Positions 45,832 to 56,744 of a stretch of 64,000 nucleotides of DNA are shown here, piece after piece. The position numbers and the translations under genes were made by a program. The DNA lies in assembly GCA_001599755.1 (NCBI GenBank), contig BCHX01000002.1:3144330-3208329 (forward strand), read 5' to 3'. The notes beneath the pieces were generated by a model. It did no database searches, was not told the origin of the DNA, and saw only the letters and a list, made by a program, of their open reading frames with translations. The stretch comes from Gliomastix tumulicola (taxonomy: Eukaryota; Ascomycota; Sordariomycetes; Hypocreales; Bionectriaceae). Each line of letters begins with the position of its first letter. Within the stretch, counting starts at the first letter, position 1.

Positions 45832-48800
45832 TTAGCTATCCGAGGGCGGCGTCATCTGTTCTTGCATCATCTTCCGAACCTCCTTCTCGAGGTTCTGCTC
45901 GACCTGCTGGCCGTCCTCTTCGGCACCCGTCACCTTGTTGGCCAGCTCGATCTTCTTCTGGCACGCCTTGAGAATGAGCTCCTCGATGGAGTTGGTCGAG
46001 ATGAGTCTGATAATCTCGACGTCGCGCTTCTGACCTAGACGGTGCGCTCTGTTCTCCGCTTGGATATCGTCCTGAGGATTATCGGACTGGTCGAAGATGA
46101 TGACCTTGTTGGCCGATGTGAGGTTGATACCAGTACCACCCGCGGCCGTCGTGAGGAGGAATACTGGAATGTCCGGGTTACTGTTGAACTCATCAATCAT
46201 CTCCTGGCGGTCCTCTACGTTCGTGTCACCCCTGAGAACCCGGTGGTCGATATCCTTTCGGGCCAGGACCTCCTGCAGCATCTCAATGAGACGGGCGAAC
46301 TTGCTGAAAACGAGGACGCGGTCGCCATTCTCCTGATATTGACTAACAAGTTCCAGCAGCTTTCGAACCTTGCCACTGTCGAGTTCGGCCTCGGCAGGGT
46401 AGTCGAATTTGCCCAGCAGCTTTGGATAGTCGCGACACCACAGGTGCAGCTCAAAATCGGATGAATTCTTGAGCTCCTGGATCAGGTGCTTGATGTCGGG
46501 TTGACGGAGCTCGTCTTGAGAGAGACTATCCATCATGACGCGGCCCATCTCCTCAACCGATGTGTCCGAAAAGTGACGACGGAATAGTAGAGGGTGGATG
46601 GCTGCTTTGCGCAGTTGTATCCAAATGTTGTTCTGGTCGTTCTGACGACCTGTTGTCTTGGCGACTCGCTTCGACGGCTCGAGCTTGAATGTAGTCTCGT
46701 ATTCATTGTACACTGGCCTTTGGTTCTCGGTCATGTCGCAATGCACCACAGTGCATGTCTTCTTAGGCATGTCTGAGAGCACCTGATCCTTTCGTCGCTG
46801 TAGGATGCAAGGCTCCAAGATGGTGCGAGCTCGCTTCACTCGCTCACTGTACAGGAATGCGCCGTTGGTGACGTCTCGGATGCTGACTTTGTGACTGAAG
46901 ATATAGCGGATCTGATCGATGTAGCCGTGGAACATGTCCGGGTTGATGAAGCTGAGGAGTGCCGTCATCTCCAGCAAGTTGTTCTGGACTGGGGTACCCG
47001 TGAGTAGCATCTTCCAATCCGAGCTGATTCGCTGAAGGTCTTTGTATAGCTTCGTCCCGGGATTCTTCAACTTGTGACCTTCGTCAAAGATGGCCGCATG
47101 CAGATTCAGAGCACGCAGGGCTTCGATGTCCGCCTCATTGTTGATCTGCGAATATGTGGCCAAGACAACGTGGTACGCTTCAGGATCCTGCTCGACCTCC
47201 CACGCGATCTCGGCGCGCTCAGTTTGATTACCCCGATAGCCGATGACTGACAGGTCGGGAGCGAACTTGTCAAACTCGGCTAGCCAGTTGTTGTAGGTGC
47301 TCGGCGGTACGACAATGAGATTGGGCCAGGGCCTTGAAGCGTTGGAGCGACCCCGGGGCTGCTCATGAGTCTCAACCAAGTGGGACATCAGCGAGATGAC
47401 CTGACACGTCTTTCCCAATCCCATCTCGTCCGCTAAGATGCAGCCCATGTTCATCGAGTGGAGTAGAGACATCCAGTTGAGACCAAAGAGCTGGAAGGGT
47501 TTCATCCGGCAATCTTCACTCATGAGGCCTGGCTGCTTAGGGATAGGAGGCTGGATGAGTCTGGAGCTGCTCAAGCTCGTCGGCGTGGGAGGCACATCGC
47601 TCGACGGCGAGGCAGAGCCACTCTTCCTGGAATGACCAAAGCTGTCCAGATCCCAGGTTTCGATCGTACTCTTGATCCTATTTGCCTGGGCTTCGCACTT
47701 GGCGACCACTTTGTCAATAGCTGCAGTGGCGCTTAGGAAAACCTCGATGTTGTCGACCGCCTGCTCGCCGATGCTGACCCTGCTTGACTTTCTCGCTCCT
47801 GGCTTCTGCTTGTTACTGACCCTACGAGCTTGCGAGAGGTCTTTAAATGGCCGTTTGTCGATGATAGGTGCGAGTAGTCCTTCGTTGAGACCCGTTATTG
47901 CGGCCAGCTCTTTGAGGGTGCTCGTGTTGATGCAGTTGAGAACACGGTCGATAGCCTCTAGCTCAGGCGAGGGAGAACGGTCCTCGGCCTCGTATGCGTC
48001 TCCCACGTCGTTATCACTGAGGTCGATGACGAGCGGGTCTTCACTCGAAGGTGGCTCAACCTCCCGAGGGCTGGGTTTCTGCGGGCTGGGTTTCAGAGGT
48101 GAAGGCGTGCCTCGGTTCCTCAGGCCCTGAACTAGGCGCCGTCGTGGCGCTGGAGCGGGGGGCGGGGGGCGGACCTTGATGCTCGCCTTTATTGAGGGTG
48201 CCTGGATCGGTTTCTTGCCATTTTTCGGTTGAAAGTGAGCTGTGATCTTGGAACGGCCCCTGGAGCCGCGCGATTCGAGGAGGGCGATGGCATCCTCAAC
48301 ATCGTAGTCGCATTCATCCAAAGCTTCCCGAACTTGCGGTGCGGTCGCCCTGGAGCCCAGGACATCATAGATCTGGCGCATCTTCTGTTTGACGGAGTTG
48401 TTGCTGTTGTTGTCGCTGAAAGATCTGTCACCGGACTTATCGTACGCGAAGTTTTGTATTTGCGCTCTGAACGTTGTAGGTTGGATATCGCCCCGCGACG
48501 GCTCTACCTCGTCGTCATCGTCGTCGTCGGAAATGATCTCAATCGCGGATTGGGAGGGACGCTTTGCGGGAATCGATTGAGCGTTCTGTGGCTTCGGCGG
48601 AGGACGGAAAACGGTTCCAGCAGGCGCGAGGCGGTTCCCGAGCAAAGGCCGGCTCGTCTTCTGAAATGGCGAAGAGGCCGGGACCTCGACAACGCTCCCC
48701 GGTGACGAGGAGCCAAGTCGGGGCGTGCTGAGAATTTGGGTCGGCTGCGTCATGTCGTCGTTTGGGTTCCGCAGCATAGCGCCGGGGGAGCAGGGAATCG

Positions 48801-48924
48801 TGTCACCAGCCAGCTCGTCCGTGTCGTCGTCGTCGAGCAAGATTGGCATGCGCATCGCCTGGGGCGTTCGAGGTACGGGATGGGAATGCCTCAGCGGTAG
48901 CGGGGAGGACTGCGTGACGGGCAT
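45832..48924 (-). CDS. FUN30: Fun30/SMARCAD1-type SNF2 chromatin remodeller
   Basis: Single exon, 1030 aa. A CUE-like ubiquitin-binding domain lies at about 178-217 (MRQIYDVLG...DVEDAIALLE). The ATPase has Walker A DEMGLGKT (K505), a DEGH box at 614-617, LLTGTPVQNNLLEM, and the second lobe with DRVLVFSKFARLIEML, LLTTAAGGTGINLTSAN and QAENRAHRLGQ. Three hydrophobic-acidic stretches (ILLDDDD near 28, IEIISDDD near 128, LVIDLSDND near 298) look like SUMO-interaction motifs. Fun30/Fft3 proteins evict or slide nucleosomes at heterochromatin, at resected DNA breaks and behind replication forks. A repeated Ser-Pro-Lys segment (about 275-287) may be a CDK target. The start is the first ATG. Confidence 0.94.
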   Translation of the reverse strand: MPVTQSSPLPLRHSHPVPRTPQAMRMPILLDDDDTDELAGDTIPCSPGAMLRNPNDDMTQPTQILSTPRLGSSSPGSVVEVPASSPFQKTSRPLLGNRLAPAGTVFRPPPKPQNAQSIPAKRPSQSAIEIISDDDDDDEVEPSRGDIQPTTFRAQIQNFAYDKSGDRSFSDNNSNNSVKQKMRQIYDVLGSRATAPQVREALDECDYDVEDAIALLESRGSRGRSKITAHFQPKNGKKPIQAPSIKASIKVRPPPPAPAPRRRLVQGLRNRGTPSPLKPSPQKPSPREVEPPSSEDPLVIDLSDNDVGDAYEAEDRSPSPELEAIDRVLNCINTSTLKELAAITGLNEGLLAPIIDKRPFKDLSQARRVSNKQKPGARKSSRVSIGEQAVDNIEVFLSATAAIDKVVAKCEAQANRIKSTIETWDLDSFGHSRKSGSASPSSDVPPTPTSLSSSRLIQPPIPKQPGLMSEDCRMKPFQLFGLNWMSLLHSMNMGCILADEMGLGKTCQVISLMSHLVETHEQPRGRSNASRPWPNLIVVPPSTYNNWLAEFDKFAPDLSVIGYRGNQTERAEIAWEVEQDPEAYHVVLATYSQINNEADIEALRALNLHAAIFDEGHKLKNPGTKLYKDLQRISSDWKMLLTGTPVQNNLLEMTALLSFINPDMFHGYIDQIRYIFSHKVSIRDVTNGAFLYSERVKRARTILEPCILQRRKDQVLSDMPKKTCTVVHCDMTENQRPVYNEYETTFKLEPSKRVAKTTGRQNDQNNIWIQLRKAAIHPLLFRRHFSDTSVEEMGRVMMDSLSQDELRQPDIKHLIQELKNSSDFELHLWCRDYPKLLGKFDYPAEAELDSGKVRKLLELVSQYQENGDRVLVFSKFARLIEMLQEVLARKDIDHRVLRGDTNVEDRQEMIDEFNSNPDIPVFLLTTAAGGTGINLTSANKVIIFDQSDNPQDDIQAENRAHRLGQKRDVEIIRLISTNSIEELILKACQKKIELANKVTGAEEDGQQVEQNLEKEVRKMMQEQMTPPSDS

Positions 48925-49931
48925 CCTGGCTGGAGGGCGAGGAGGGAGGGAAAAAAAGAGGGAGAGAAGAACCAGAGGCGTGAGTTAAAAACAAGCTAGA
49001 AACAAGCGCCAAAAGAAAAATCTATCATGAGCAACAGGCGGCCCGGGCGGGCTTTCGCGTTCAGGATGAGAAGCGTGTGATGGGGAGGTGAGGAAAAAGA
49101 AAAGAACGGTCAGGGTGGGCTGGCGGCGATCTGAAGAGGTGCCACCTCCAGGGAGCCACAGTGTTTGTTTGGCTGGAAGGCACGACCATGCTCTTGCTAG
49201 TGGAAGCCTGTGGGCGTCTGTTTTGGCCAGGATAGAGCTCATTCGTCCGAACTGCGCTGATTGGGACGGAATATGTTCGTGTGAACGGCTGCAATTCACG
49301 CCACAAGTGATTGAACGCGAGAAATCCCCTTTCGTCAAATATACTGTATCAGCCTACCTAAGAACAAGGCTAGCTAGACCGCCGTTGATCGCACTTCACG
49401 GACAGCAGGCAAGAGTTTGCTGCTCGCCTAAGTATGCACTGTTATTCCGCCCCAATATGGCGTCATCACTCACAGTGGTTGGCCAATTCCTTCGTCAAGG
49501 CACGGAAGCACGTCCCCTCACGGTGAGATTTAATTGAAATTCTTCTCACATGTCATTTTGCGTGGTGGCGCCCACGCGTCTTCACCGAGTCGCGCAATCA
49601 CGTGGCCCACCCAATTAAGAAGATACAAGTGACATCAAGAAATGAGGCAGACGCGGGAGACGATGCCGTGCCCCGCTTTGAGGTTGTTCCCAGTCTGCAT
49701 AATGTACCTTTGTACCCTGAGTGCGATGCTCCACCTCACTCATGCTCTCACAACTGCATCACCTCAATCTCATCCGTGTCGATATTCTCATTCTGAACAA
49801 AAGAACCCGAACGAAAGAGAAGACAGAAGCCTAGCTAAACCTACACAAGGGATACGAAACAGACCAGCCCCTTTGCGGCCCTCCCCTACGCCGAACTCAA
49901 GCCTACCCCAGCAACAAAGGCCACCTTCACC
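48925..49931. other. Divergent promoter region of Fun30 and Vma21
   Basis: About 1 kb without a gene. TCACGTG lies at 49598-49604, nearer to Vma21. Confidence 0.5.
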
Positions 49932-50431
49932 ATGGCCACCCGCCGCATCGTCAACACCGAGAAGACAGTCCTCGACCAGGATGACCAGATCGAGGAGAAA
50001 TCCAACATCAGCCCCGCTGTCCCCAAGTGAGAGAAGCCTCGTCAAGAAGCCGGGAGCCCTTCTCCGACTCCCCGAATGCTAGCATTTGAAACCACAAGCT
50101 GATCGATGGCCCATCTCCCTTCTCAGAGATGTCATTTTCAAGCTCCTCGCCTTCACCTTCGCCATGATATCAGTCCCCATAGGCGGCTACTTCATCACCG
50201 TCCACACGGTCTTCAGAGGTTCGCTTCTCATATCTCGCTCGTTCTCGTCAACTGAGTCGGTTAGTGGCCCGTGCTGACCGCCTTTGAAATCTAGGCAACA
50301 CTTCGTATGCCGGAGGCTTCGCAGCCGTCCTTGCAAACGTCGTCCTCATCGGGTACATCATAACAGCCATGCAGGAGGACCAGTCGGACACACTCGGCCC
50401 CAGCAAGCCAGAGTCCAAAAAGGACAAGTAA
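49932..50431 (+). CDS. VMA21: V-ATPase assembly integral membrane protein Vma21
   Basis: Three exons: 49932-50026, 50127-50218 and 50295-50431; 107 aa, typical for the family. Two membrane segments are visible: VIFKLLAFTFAMISVPIGGYFITV, and YAGGFAAVLANVVLIGYIITAM after the conserved GNTSYAGG. The C-terminus KKDK is a dilysine ER-retrieval signal. Vma21 helps assemble the V0 sector of the vacuolar ATPase in the ER and returns there by retrograde transport. The exon phases join to PKDVIFKLL and VFRGNTSYAGG. Confidence 0.95.
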
Positions 50432-51058
50432 ACTCGGTCAGTCAGTCAGTCAGTCAGTCTGCGCGAGGGCGAAAATATGGTAGTTTACCATTATTTCACA
50501 ATGTTGGACGAGATGTGTTTCAGCACCTGGGCCTCGAGGAAGCATTAACTTGGCCTAATTTTTGACTCAATGGGTCTCCTCATTGTCACCTCAATTCATT
50601 GTATCAAATAATCTCACAGCCTGATTCCTATCTCGTGTCCATGTACGAGCCACTTCTTGTAGTCTTCTTCGGGACAATTTTCTAGCCCGAGCGTGGAATC
50701 TTGCGGCATAATATCACCGTCATCGAATCATATTCTTTGTTGTGACTGACCAGGACGAACTAGTTGTCTCTCGTGCCTATGATCCACTGTGCTGAGGGAG
50801 ACGCATGTTCTTGATGTGAAGTTTGGCCTATTTGGGTTAAAAATACTAACATTCGCGCATGTATATTATAAAACTGAATCCTGTGAAATCGTGAAGTTGT
50901 AATATTCCATCATCGCTACAATATGCTCACTGGATTATTAAGTAATGCACATATGTACCGCTGTACAGACTCTTGACGCTGACCTGGCATCCAGAAGCCA
51001 AGCATTATAAAAGAAAACGCCGGAACGTGTGGATGGGTTGACAACTGCCAGAAACCCT
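50432..51058. other. Convergent intergenic region
   Basis: 627 nt between the stops of Vma21 (+) and the DUF2406 gene (-). A GTCA tetranucleotide array lies at about 50437-50458, just after the Vma21 stop. The rest is AT-rich; no gene seen. Confidence 0.5.
50437..50458. repeat. GTCA tetranucleotide array
   Basis: About five GTCA units start 6 nt after the Vma21 stop codon. Confidence 0.8.
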
Positions 51059-52676
51059 TTAAGAATTCTTGCTGAATCTGCGGCTGAACCAACTCTTCCG
51101 CTTTTCCGGTGCAGCTGCAGATTGCTGTGTTTGCTGTGTCGTCGTCCTCCTAAGAACCGACGGCGCCTCTTTCCTAGGAATGGCCTTCGGGGCTTGTGGT
51201 GGATAAGCCGCCCCAGCGGGGGGAGCGGGTAGAGGGTGGTTGTCCCTCTGTCCGAGCCCAACAGAAAAGTTGGGATCGGGGCCTGCCTGCGGCTGGCTGA
51301 AGCCAATGCCGTAGTCGTTCACCGGCTCAGGACGCTTGGCCGGCGATCGCCTCCTCTCTATGGAGCTGTTGTCACTGCTCGTCGGGTCGGTCTGATAGCC
51401 GGCCGGATCAGAGTTGCCGCTTGCCGCTGCAGATGTGACCGTCTCATAAGACCGATCCTTATGAGACAGATGGTACCCCTGCTGGTCTCTCCCGTACGCG
51501 TTGTAGTTGGCAGCCTCCGAATACTGCCTGTTCGGCCTCTGCCGTCCACCAGGGTATGCGCCGTAACCTGCGCCATTAGCGCCAGTGTTGTAGCCTTGCC
51601 CCTCGTAGACACTACTTCGAGAGGGCCCCGCGGCATTGTGGTCGTATTGCGCATCGGGCCTCATCATTGAAACAGGGCGACTGCCGTAGAAACTATCTGG
51701 TCGAGCCCGAGGCTGTTGACCAGGACCTGACAAATTGTTAGTAAGGTGAGTCAAAGGGCGCAAGACGAAAACGGCTGGAATGTACCCTGTTGGTAGCTTG
51801 CTCGTCTGTTCCAGTTGGCTACCGGATCTGTGCCTCATAGTCTAGTCAGTAAAACCTGTCTCAGAGCTAGGCTGTTGCAGCTAGACAACGACTGAGTCGC
51901 CCGAGCTGAGATGTGTTACTCACCTGTGCGCATCATGGATTTGCGGGCGTATGCCCCATCGATTGCCGCCTCAAACCCACGAATGGTGTCTAGAGGCCGC
52001 TCCCAGCGACTGCGTGTCGGATTGGACTTATCAGGTTCGACTATCAACAGCATTAGCATCGCCGTGCATCAACGAACAGCGCGATCTGTTGCGCACCTAT
52101 CGGGTTGCCGGTGGCATCTTTGTGGACGATCGATCGAAGCGACGCAAGTGAGGTTTCACTCATAGCGGCGACCTCGGCTAGATTCAATAGTTAGCATAGG
52201 ATTCAACCTCGAGGTTTGGGGAACTTGGATGAAGAGCTCCAAGATAGGCGCGCCGTACATGGTTCCGCCTCGCTGATAGCTAAGGTAGGATCAGCTTTGC
52301 TGTGCAGGCGCTTGGCCTCCTTCTCTGCAGGTGTCTCGACAAGATGTCCCTTGTCGTGAGAGTTCTTCCTGCCCCGATCCGAGTGAAAGCTGAAGGCACG
52401 GCCCTTGCCCTTGCCTGACGACGATTGAGACGGCTGCGGTTTGTGCTGCGGCGGCTGCGGCGGCTGTGACTGCTGGGACTGCTCCGGTAGCTGGCGCTGT
52501 TGCGATTGGTACTGCTGCTGTAGCTGGGCTGTTGTCTGGGAAGATGGTTGTTGGTATGGCTGCTGGGAAGGGTCGACAGGTCGCTGCTGCTGTGTCTGGG
52601 CGCGGTGGGCTGGCGGTGGCGGAGGGAGGGAGCCCTGCTCCTGGTGGTGATACTGGTCTCTCTGGTGAGGATCCAT
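51059..52676 (-). CDS. DUF2406-domain protein
   Basis: Five exons: 52676-52259, 52177-52097, 52040-51924, 51827-51786 (42 nt) and 51726-51059; 441 aa. Residues 1-100 are Gln/Pro-rich. The DUF2406 region runs across exons 1-4: KRLHSKADPTLAISEAEP, SIVHKDATGNPI, SNPTRSRWERPLDTIRGFEAAIDG and NWNRRASYQ. The long C-terminal half is Tyr/Gly/Ser-rich and disordered-looking, ending in the basic aromatic KSWFSRRFSK. The 42-nt exon 4 was chosen over skipping it because it gives VANWNRRASYQQG, a sequence usual for this family. DUF2406 proteins are found at cell tips and septa in some fungi, but no biochemical role is established as far as I know. Confidence 0.85.
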
Positions 52677-55600
52677 CGTTGGCAGGCCGGGGTTGGGATA
52701 GCGGTCTCTGTTATGATTGTACTGCAATCTGGGACGGCAGGCTGGATCGCAACGAGCGAGGACAGGGATGAGCGTCCTAGGGCCTCTCTCTGAGTCGCGG
52801 GCGGGTTGGAACGAGCGTCGGTTGGACCCACGGCAAGAGTTGCAAGCTGCGTCGAGCGATCGTGAGATCAGTCGTCGGTGCGTTTCTCACGGCGTGTCAG
52901 GGAAATTGGAAGTTCGCTGCTGGGTCGCCCAGAGCGTTGCTGGGGCGGATAGAGAGCCCAAGAGACGGCTAGCAAGGGTAACGTCGCGGATGGTGCTGTT
53001 CCTAATCGCAGGTGGGGTGCTGCTTGGGGCCAGGAGACAATGCGGGAGTGGTGCTGTATTAGAGAGGGCGCTTCCAGGCCGGCAGAGGGGAGGGTGTGAT
53101 GACGCTGAAGATGTTGGGAAGAGGAGAGATCAAAACAGACGGAGGGGGACCAAACGAAGGACACGAGGAGGAGCGAGAGGAAGAAAAAAACATGCGAGGT
53201 TATCAAGGTGGCGGGAAGAGCTACCATGCCGAGTTGGCAGACAGGTAGGTAGGTACTTGCGTATTCGTACCTCTATGTTGACTCGTTGGGAGAGGTTGGG
53301 GGCTGTTAGTGCCTGCCAGCATCGCCAGTTAGCAGCGTTAGCGCGGTACCTGCCCTGGGAACCGCCCGGCCAGCGCAGCAGCACACCGCATGGCACCTCC
53401 TACGGATGAATGCATCGGGTGGCTGTGCAGCCCAAGTGCGATCGAGGTACAGCCGATCGCGGTAGCGAATACTTACGACGACATGACGCACGCCTTCTGC
53501 AGCGTGCGCCTGCCGTCCCCGGCACGGTCAAGCTACGCCGTGCCTTCGTATCTGAGGCGCCAGCCGCCACATGCTACGACATTGCGAATTGATGAATGCG
53601 GAACCCTGCGAGCAATAAAGCGCCCGCCACAGAACTCAATTGCAGCCACGGGACATTGTTTCAACCTACTTAGAAACTGTATGCGGCAGTGGGCCGTGAA
53701 ATGGTCTTGGATCTGCAACAGCAGCTGAGCACCAGCTGGAATGCGAGCCAGGTGCGTGCAGCCAGAACCCGAGCACGATAATTCCGTGATGCGAAGATCG
53801 AGAAATCCGGTTTCTCAGGGAGCGACCTCGTAACACTAAGTGGGCACCGCCGACGGGGAACTTTTCCACTGCAGTTACCTAAAGGTACCTCAGCACTACC
53901 TGCCGCTGCCACGATACGAGAAAATGGCGACCCGTCTTGGACGTGTCAGACGCTGCTGTTGGCTGGACGAGCGGCCAGAAGGGAAGGACGGCCTTGGCAC
54001 GGTGTGGGTACGAGACTACGAGCCGTGGTTGCGTGGGAAAAAAAATGTACGAGGCGCTTTTGGTGTGATGGGGCGATGGACGATGGCGATGCGCGATACG
54101 ATAGTGGATGGATGGATAATAACGAGGGTCCAGCACACCACCACCAGCAGCAACACTGCCAGAATTCTCCTCATCCCATCGTCAGAGTCTCCTATGTAAA
54201 CCTCAGGCTGCACAAATGCCGGCTTCGCACTGTCGCAGAGCTGCAGACCACGGCGCCAGCGGACCAGCCAACTCGCCACCACCCCATCGAGATACCACGG
54301 CGCCCATCCATCGCTGCACCTGGGAAAGATCAGCCTGTCAGCAGTCCGCTCGCACGCCCAGGGTTTCACGACAAGTCACTCACAGAGCCTGCTAAGGCGG
54401 TACCTCTGAACCTTGTGGGCATTGATGGCCAAGATCGGGACGTCAGAGTTGGACGGTTGCAGCCCTGCCCTGCCAACCGTGGCGCCTATCACTCCCTCTC
54501 ACTTCCCACACTTGTTTCCAATAGCCTGCTGATGCGAGGTACATGGCGGGTACCTGACCAGGTACTTCATGCCGTGGTGGTATTGGCGCGAACCCCGATG
54601 AAACCCCCCAATCGAGATGATAAGAGAATGAATGGAACAACAACAGGCTGGCCAGCCAAGTGGTGGTCAAAATAGACCTGCTCTCTTTTTATGTCTTCCA
54701 GTTTCCGTACGGATCAGAGCAGTCGACGGTGAAACATCCTCCTTCACTCGAGCTATTGATTACTATACAATTTTTAATTTTTTTTTTGGTTCATGAGCTT
54801 ACTGCACGTGTTGGCGCCCACTGCCCTAGACTGTATGGATCGGGGTCTTCTCAGGGTTTCCTAAGTCCCCATGCTCAGGAGGCTAAACCATTGTTCATCC
54901 CATCAGGTTGCCAGTGGGGGTACCTCTTCCGAATGGTCGAGACCTCGTCACATTGATCCTACATATTGCACCACAGCCTCCCAAGTCAGCATTTCCTATC
55001 TGGTATACGAGATGTCTCTTCGAGGGTGACATCTGGGGAACCCACCTTTGAGACTGATAGGCTTCTTCTATCACAGCATCGACTGCCTCGACGAAGATAA
55101 GACAGACGCAGCACCTACCCCGGGCACGGCGCGGTCAGATTGACGTCGGCCGACTTAATATAACTGATGCTCAGTGGCCGGTCGACTGCATACACGGAGA
55201 GATTTGTGACCCGAGTTATCGGGTCTCAACTCACAGACCCTAGTACACCTTCGTTTGTGTCACTACTTATGAGTGGCTGTCGACTACCAGAGCCCAGCTT
55301 ACGCATAACTTCACACATGTTTCATGCCACAACGTCCGATGAAGGCCGCATGGTAGACCGCTGCTCGGCGCGCACTACATGAGCCAAGGAGAGCAAACGA
55401 AGCTGGGCAGCAAATCACCGTGGTATCGTAGACTATGCGGAGGACTCGTTGTCGGTAGAGGTGTATTCCCAGGTCATCTAAAGGCCAGAACGCGAAGCTG
55501 AGTCGACTCCAAGCCGGACAAACACTCATCAGTATGGACACTGTCCAAGACGAGAGCCCAGCCCGAAATTCCTCCACTCTTTCTGTCCATGCTGCCTTGC

Positions 55601-55806
55601 CACGCGAGGGATACATGCCTCCCGACCCCGAGCAACCATTCCATCCGAAGCGACTCGCTGCGTGTTGCACGTATGAGTTGGGGATTTGACGTTATTTTGT
55701 ATTGAATGCCTCAATGCAGAGCAGTGTAGTTTTTTATCCGTGCCCCGGCCGATGCGGCAGCAAAATGCAAACCGTCCTCACAACCAACTCCATCCCAGAA
55801 ACCCTC
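52677..55806. other. Gene-poor 3.1-kb region
   Basis: No gene was recognised between the DUF2406 start and the eL33 stop. Open frames of up to 238 codons exist but have unusual Arg/Gly-rich, non-protein-like composition. A cluster of five GGTACCT sites lies at 53345-54925, and a GGTA repeat near 53243-53255. It should contain the DUF2406 gene promoter. Confidence 0.5.
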
Positions 55807-56527
55807 TTATATCGAGGAAGGGTAAAGCATGACACGAACCGAAGCACCGAAAGACTTAGTAGGAAGAGGAGAAGTGAACTTGGCGCGGACGACGCCAGAG
55901 TTGCCTGTTGTCAAAAGGGTGTTAGTGGGATTGATGCGTCGTGTATCAGAAGCAATTTTTGGCCAACATACCGTGCGGCCGGGTGACCTTGCCCCAGATC
56001 ACGCGGATCTTGGTGCCGCGGATCTCCTTCTGGCCCCGGTAGACGTAGGCGATCTTCTTGCCCTCATAGAAGCTGCGCAAAGGTGTCAGTCGGGGTGTAT
56101 TCTTCGGGAATTTGACTGGCGGTCGACATACCGAGCGGCCTTGGAGTCATCGACACCCTCAATCTTGATGAGGCTGGTGCTGCTCCTGGTGGTGTGACGA
56201 GAGCGCTGGTAGCTCAGGTGACGTCCCCTATTGCCATCTTGTCAGCAAATGCTATCCTTCATTTCGCGTTGTGTGGTTTGGCCATCGTGATCGTCGTCGC
56301 ATGGGGGGAATTGGCGGTTGCGGGTTCGAGGGCTTCGATGTCCGAATGATGAGCGCAAAATGATGTTCAGCGACTTACTTGACGTATACTGTTTTAAAAA
56401 GAGTCAGCATCGTGTCACATCATATCAATGAGCCCCTTCACGCGTGGTTCGAACGCTGGCGACCATCATCGGAAGAATTGGAGGGGGGAGGAGGATTCTC
56501 ACATCTGTGACCAGCTTCGGAAGGCAT
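55807..56527 (-). CDS. RPL33: Cytosolic ribosomal protein eL33 (Rpl33/L35a)
   Basis: Five exons: 56527-56503, 56388-56379 (10 nt), 56227-56132, 56072-55972 and 55904-55807; 109 aa. No single exon exceeds 101 nt, so the gene is easily missed. The joined product reads MPSEAGHRLYVKGRHLSYQR, then TSLIKIEGVDDSKAARFYEGKK, IRGTKIRVIWGKVTRPHGNSG and, at the end, VRVMLYPSSI, which is clear eL33. The 10-nt exon supplies most of LYVK, and skipping it would shift the frame. All junctions are GT-AG, with donors GTGAGA, GTAAGT, GTATGT and GTATGT. eL33 belongs to the 60S subunit. Small split exons near the start are common in fungal ribosomal protein genes. Confidence 0.93.
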
Positions 56528-56694
56528 CGTGAATGGTTGTCGGCGTCGGGCCCTCTACTAAAACACGAAGGGTAGGAAGAGAAATGAATCCGCGGAGCGT
56601 CTTGCCGAAAAAGACTTCCCTTGATGTTGTTGCACGTCGTGGATGTGGTGATGCTCGGCAGGTCGAGTGGGTGGAGGCTATTCGTGTGCTGTGA

Positions 56695-56744
56695 CCCTAG
56701 CCGGGGAAAATTTGTGCCCTTGACATCACGTGGTGGCTCTAGGG
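56695..56744 (-). promoter_or_regulatory. Candidate eL33 promoter element cluster
   Basis: CCCTAG at 56695-56700, TCACGTG at 56726-56732 and CTAGGG at 56739-56744 lie 170-220 nt before the eL33 start. The TCACGTG core suits Cbf1. Cbf1 and Tbf1 (which binds TTAGGG-like DNA) control ribosomal protein genes in Candida albicans. Use of the same factors here is inference. Confidence 0.35.

Noticed and set aside
51786..51827. Skipping of the 42-nt exon in the DUF2406 gene
   Set aside because: Skipping would also keep the frame, but including it gives the VANWNRRASYQQ sequence typical of the family and uses proper GT-AG sites.
52717..53409. 230-codon plus-strand open frame
   Set aside because: Arg/Gly-rich, no domain, and it overlaps the expected promoter and leader of the DUF2406 gene on the other strand.
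53959..54675. 238-codon plus-strand open frame
   Set aside because: No domain, unusual composition and competing open frames on the other strand.
56445..56465. GGTTCGAA-like sequence resembling a tRNA T-arm
   Set aside because: It lies in the first intron of eL33 and no acceptor stem, D-arm or anticodon arm fits around it.
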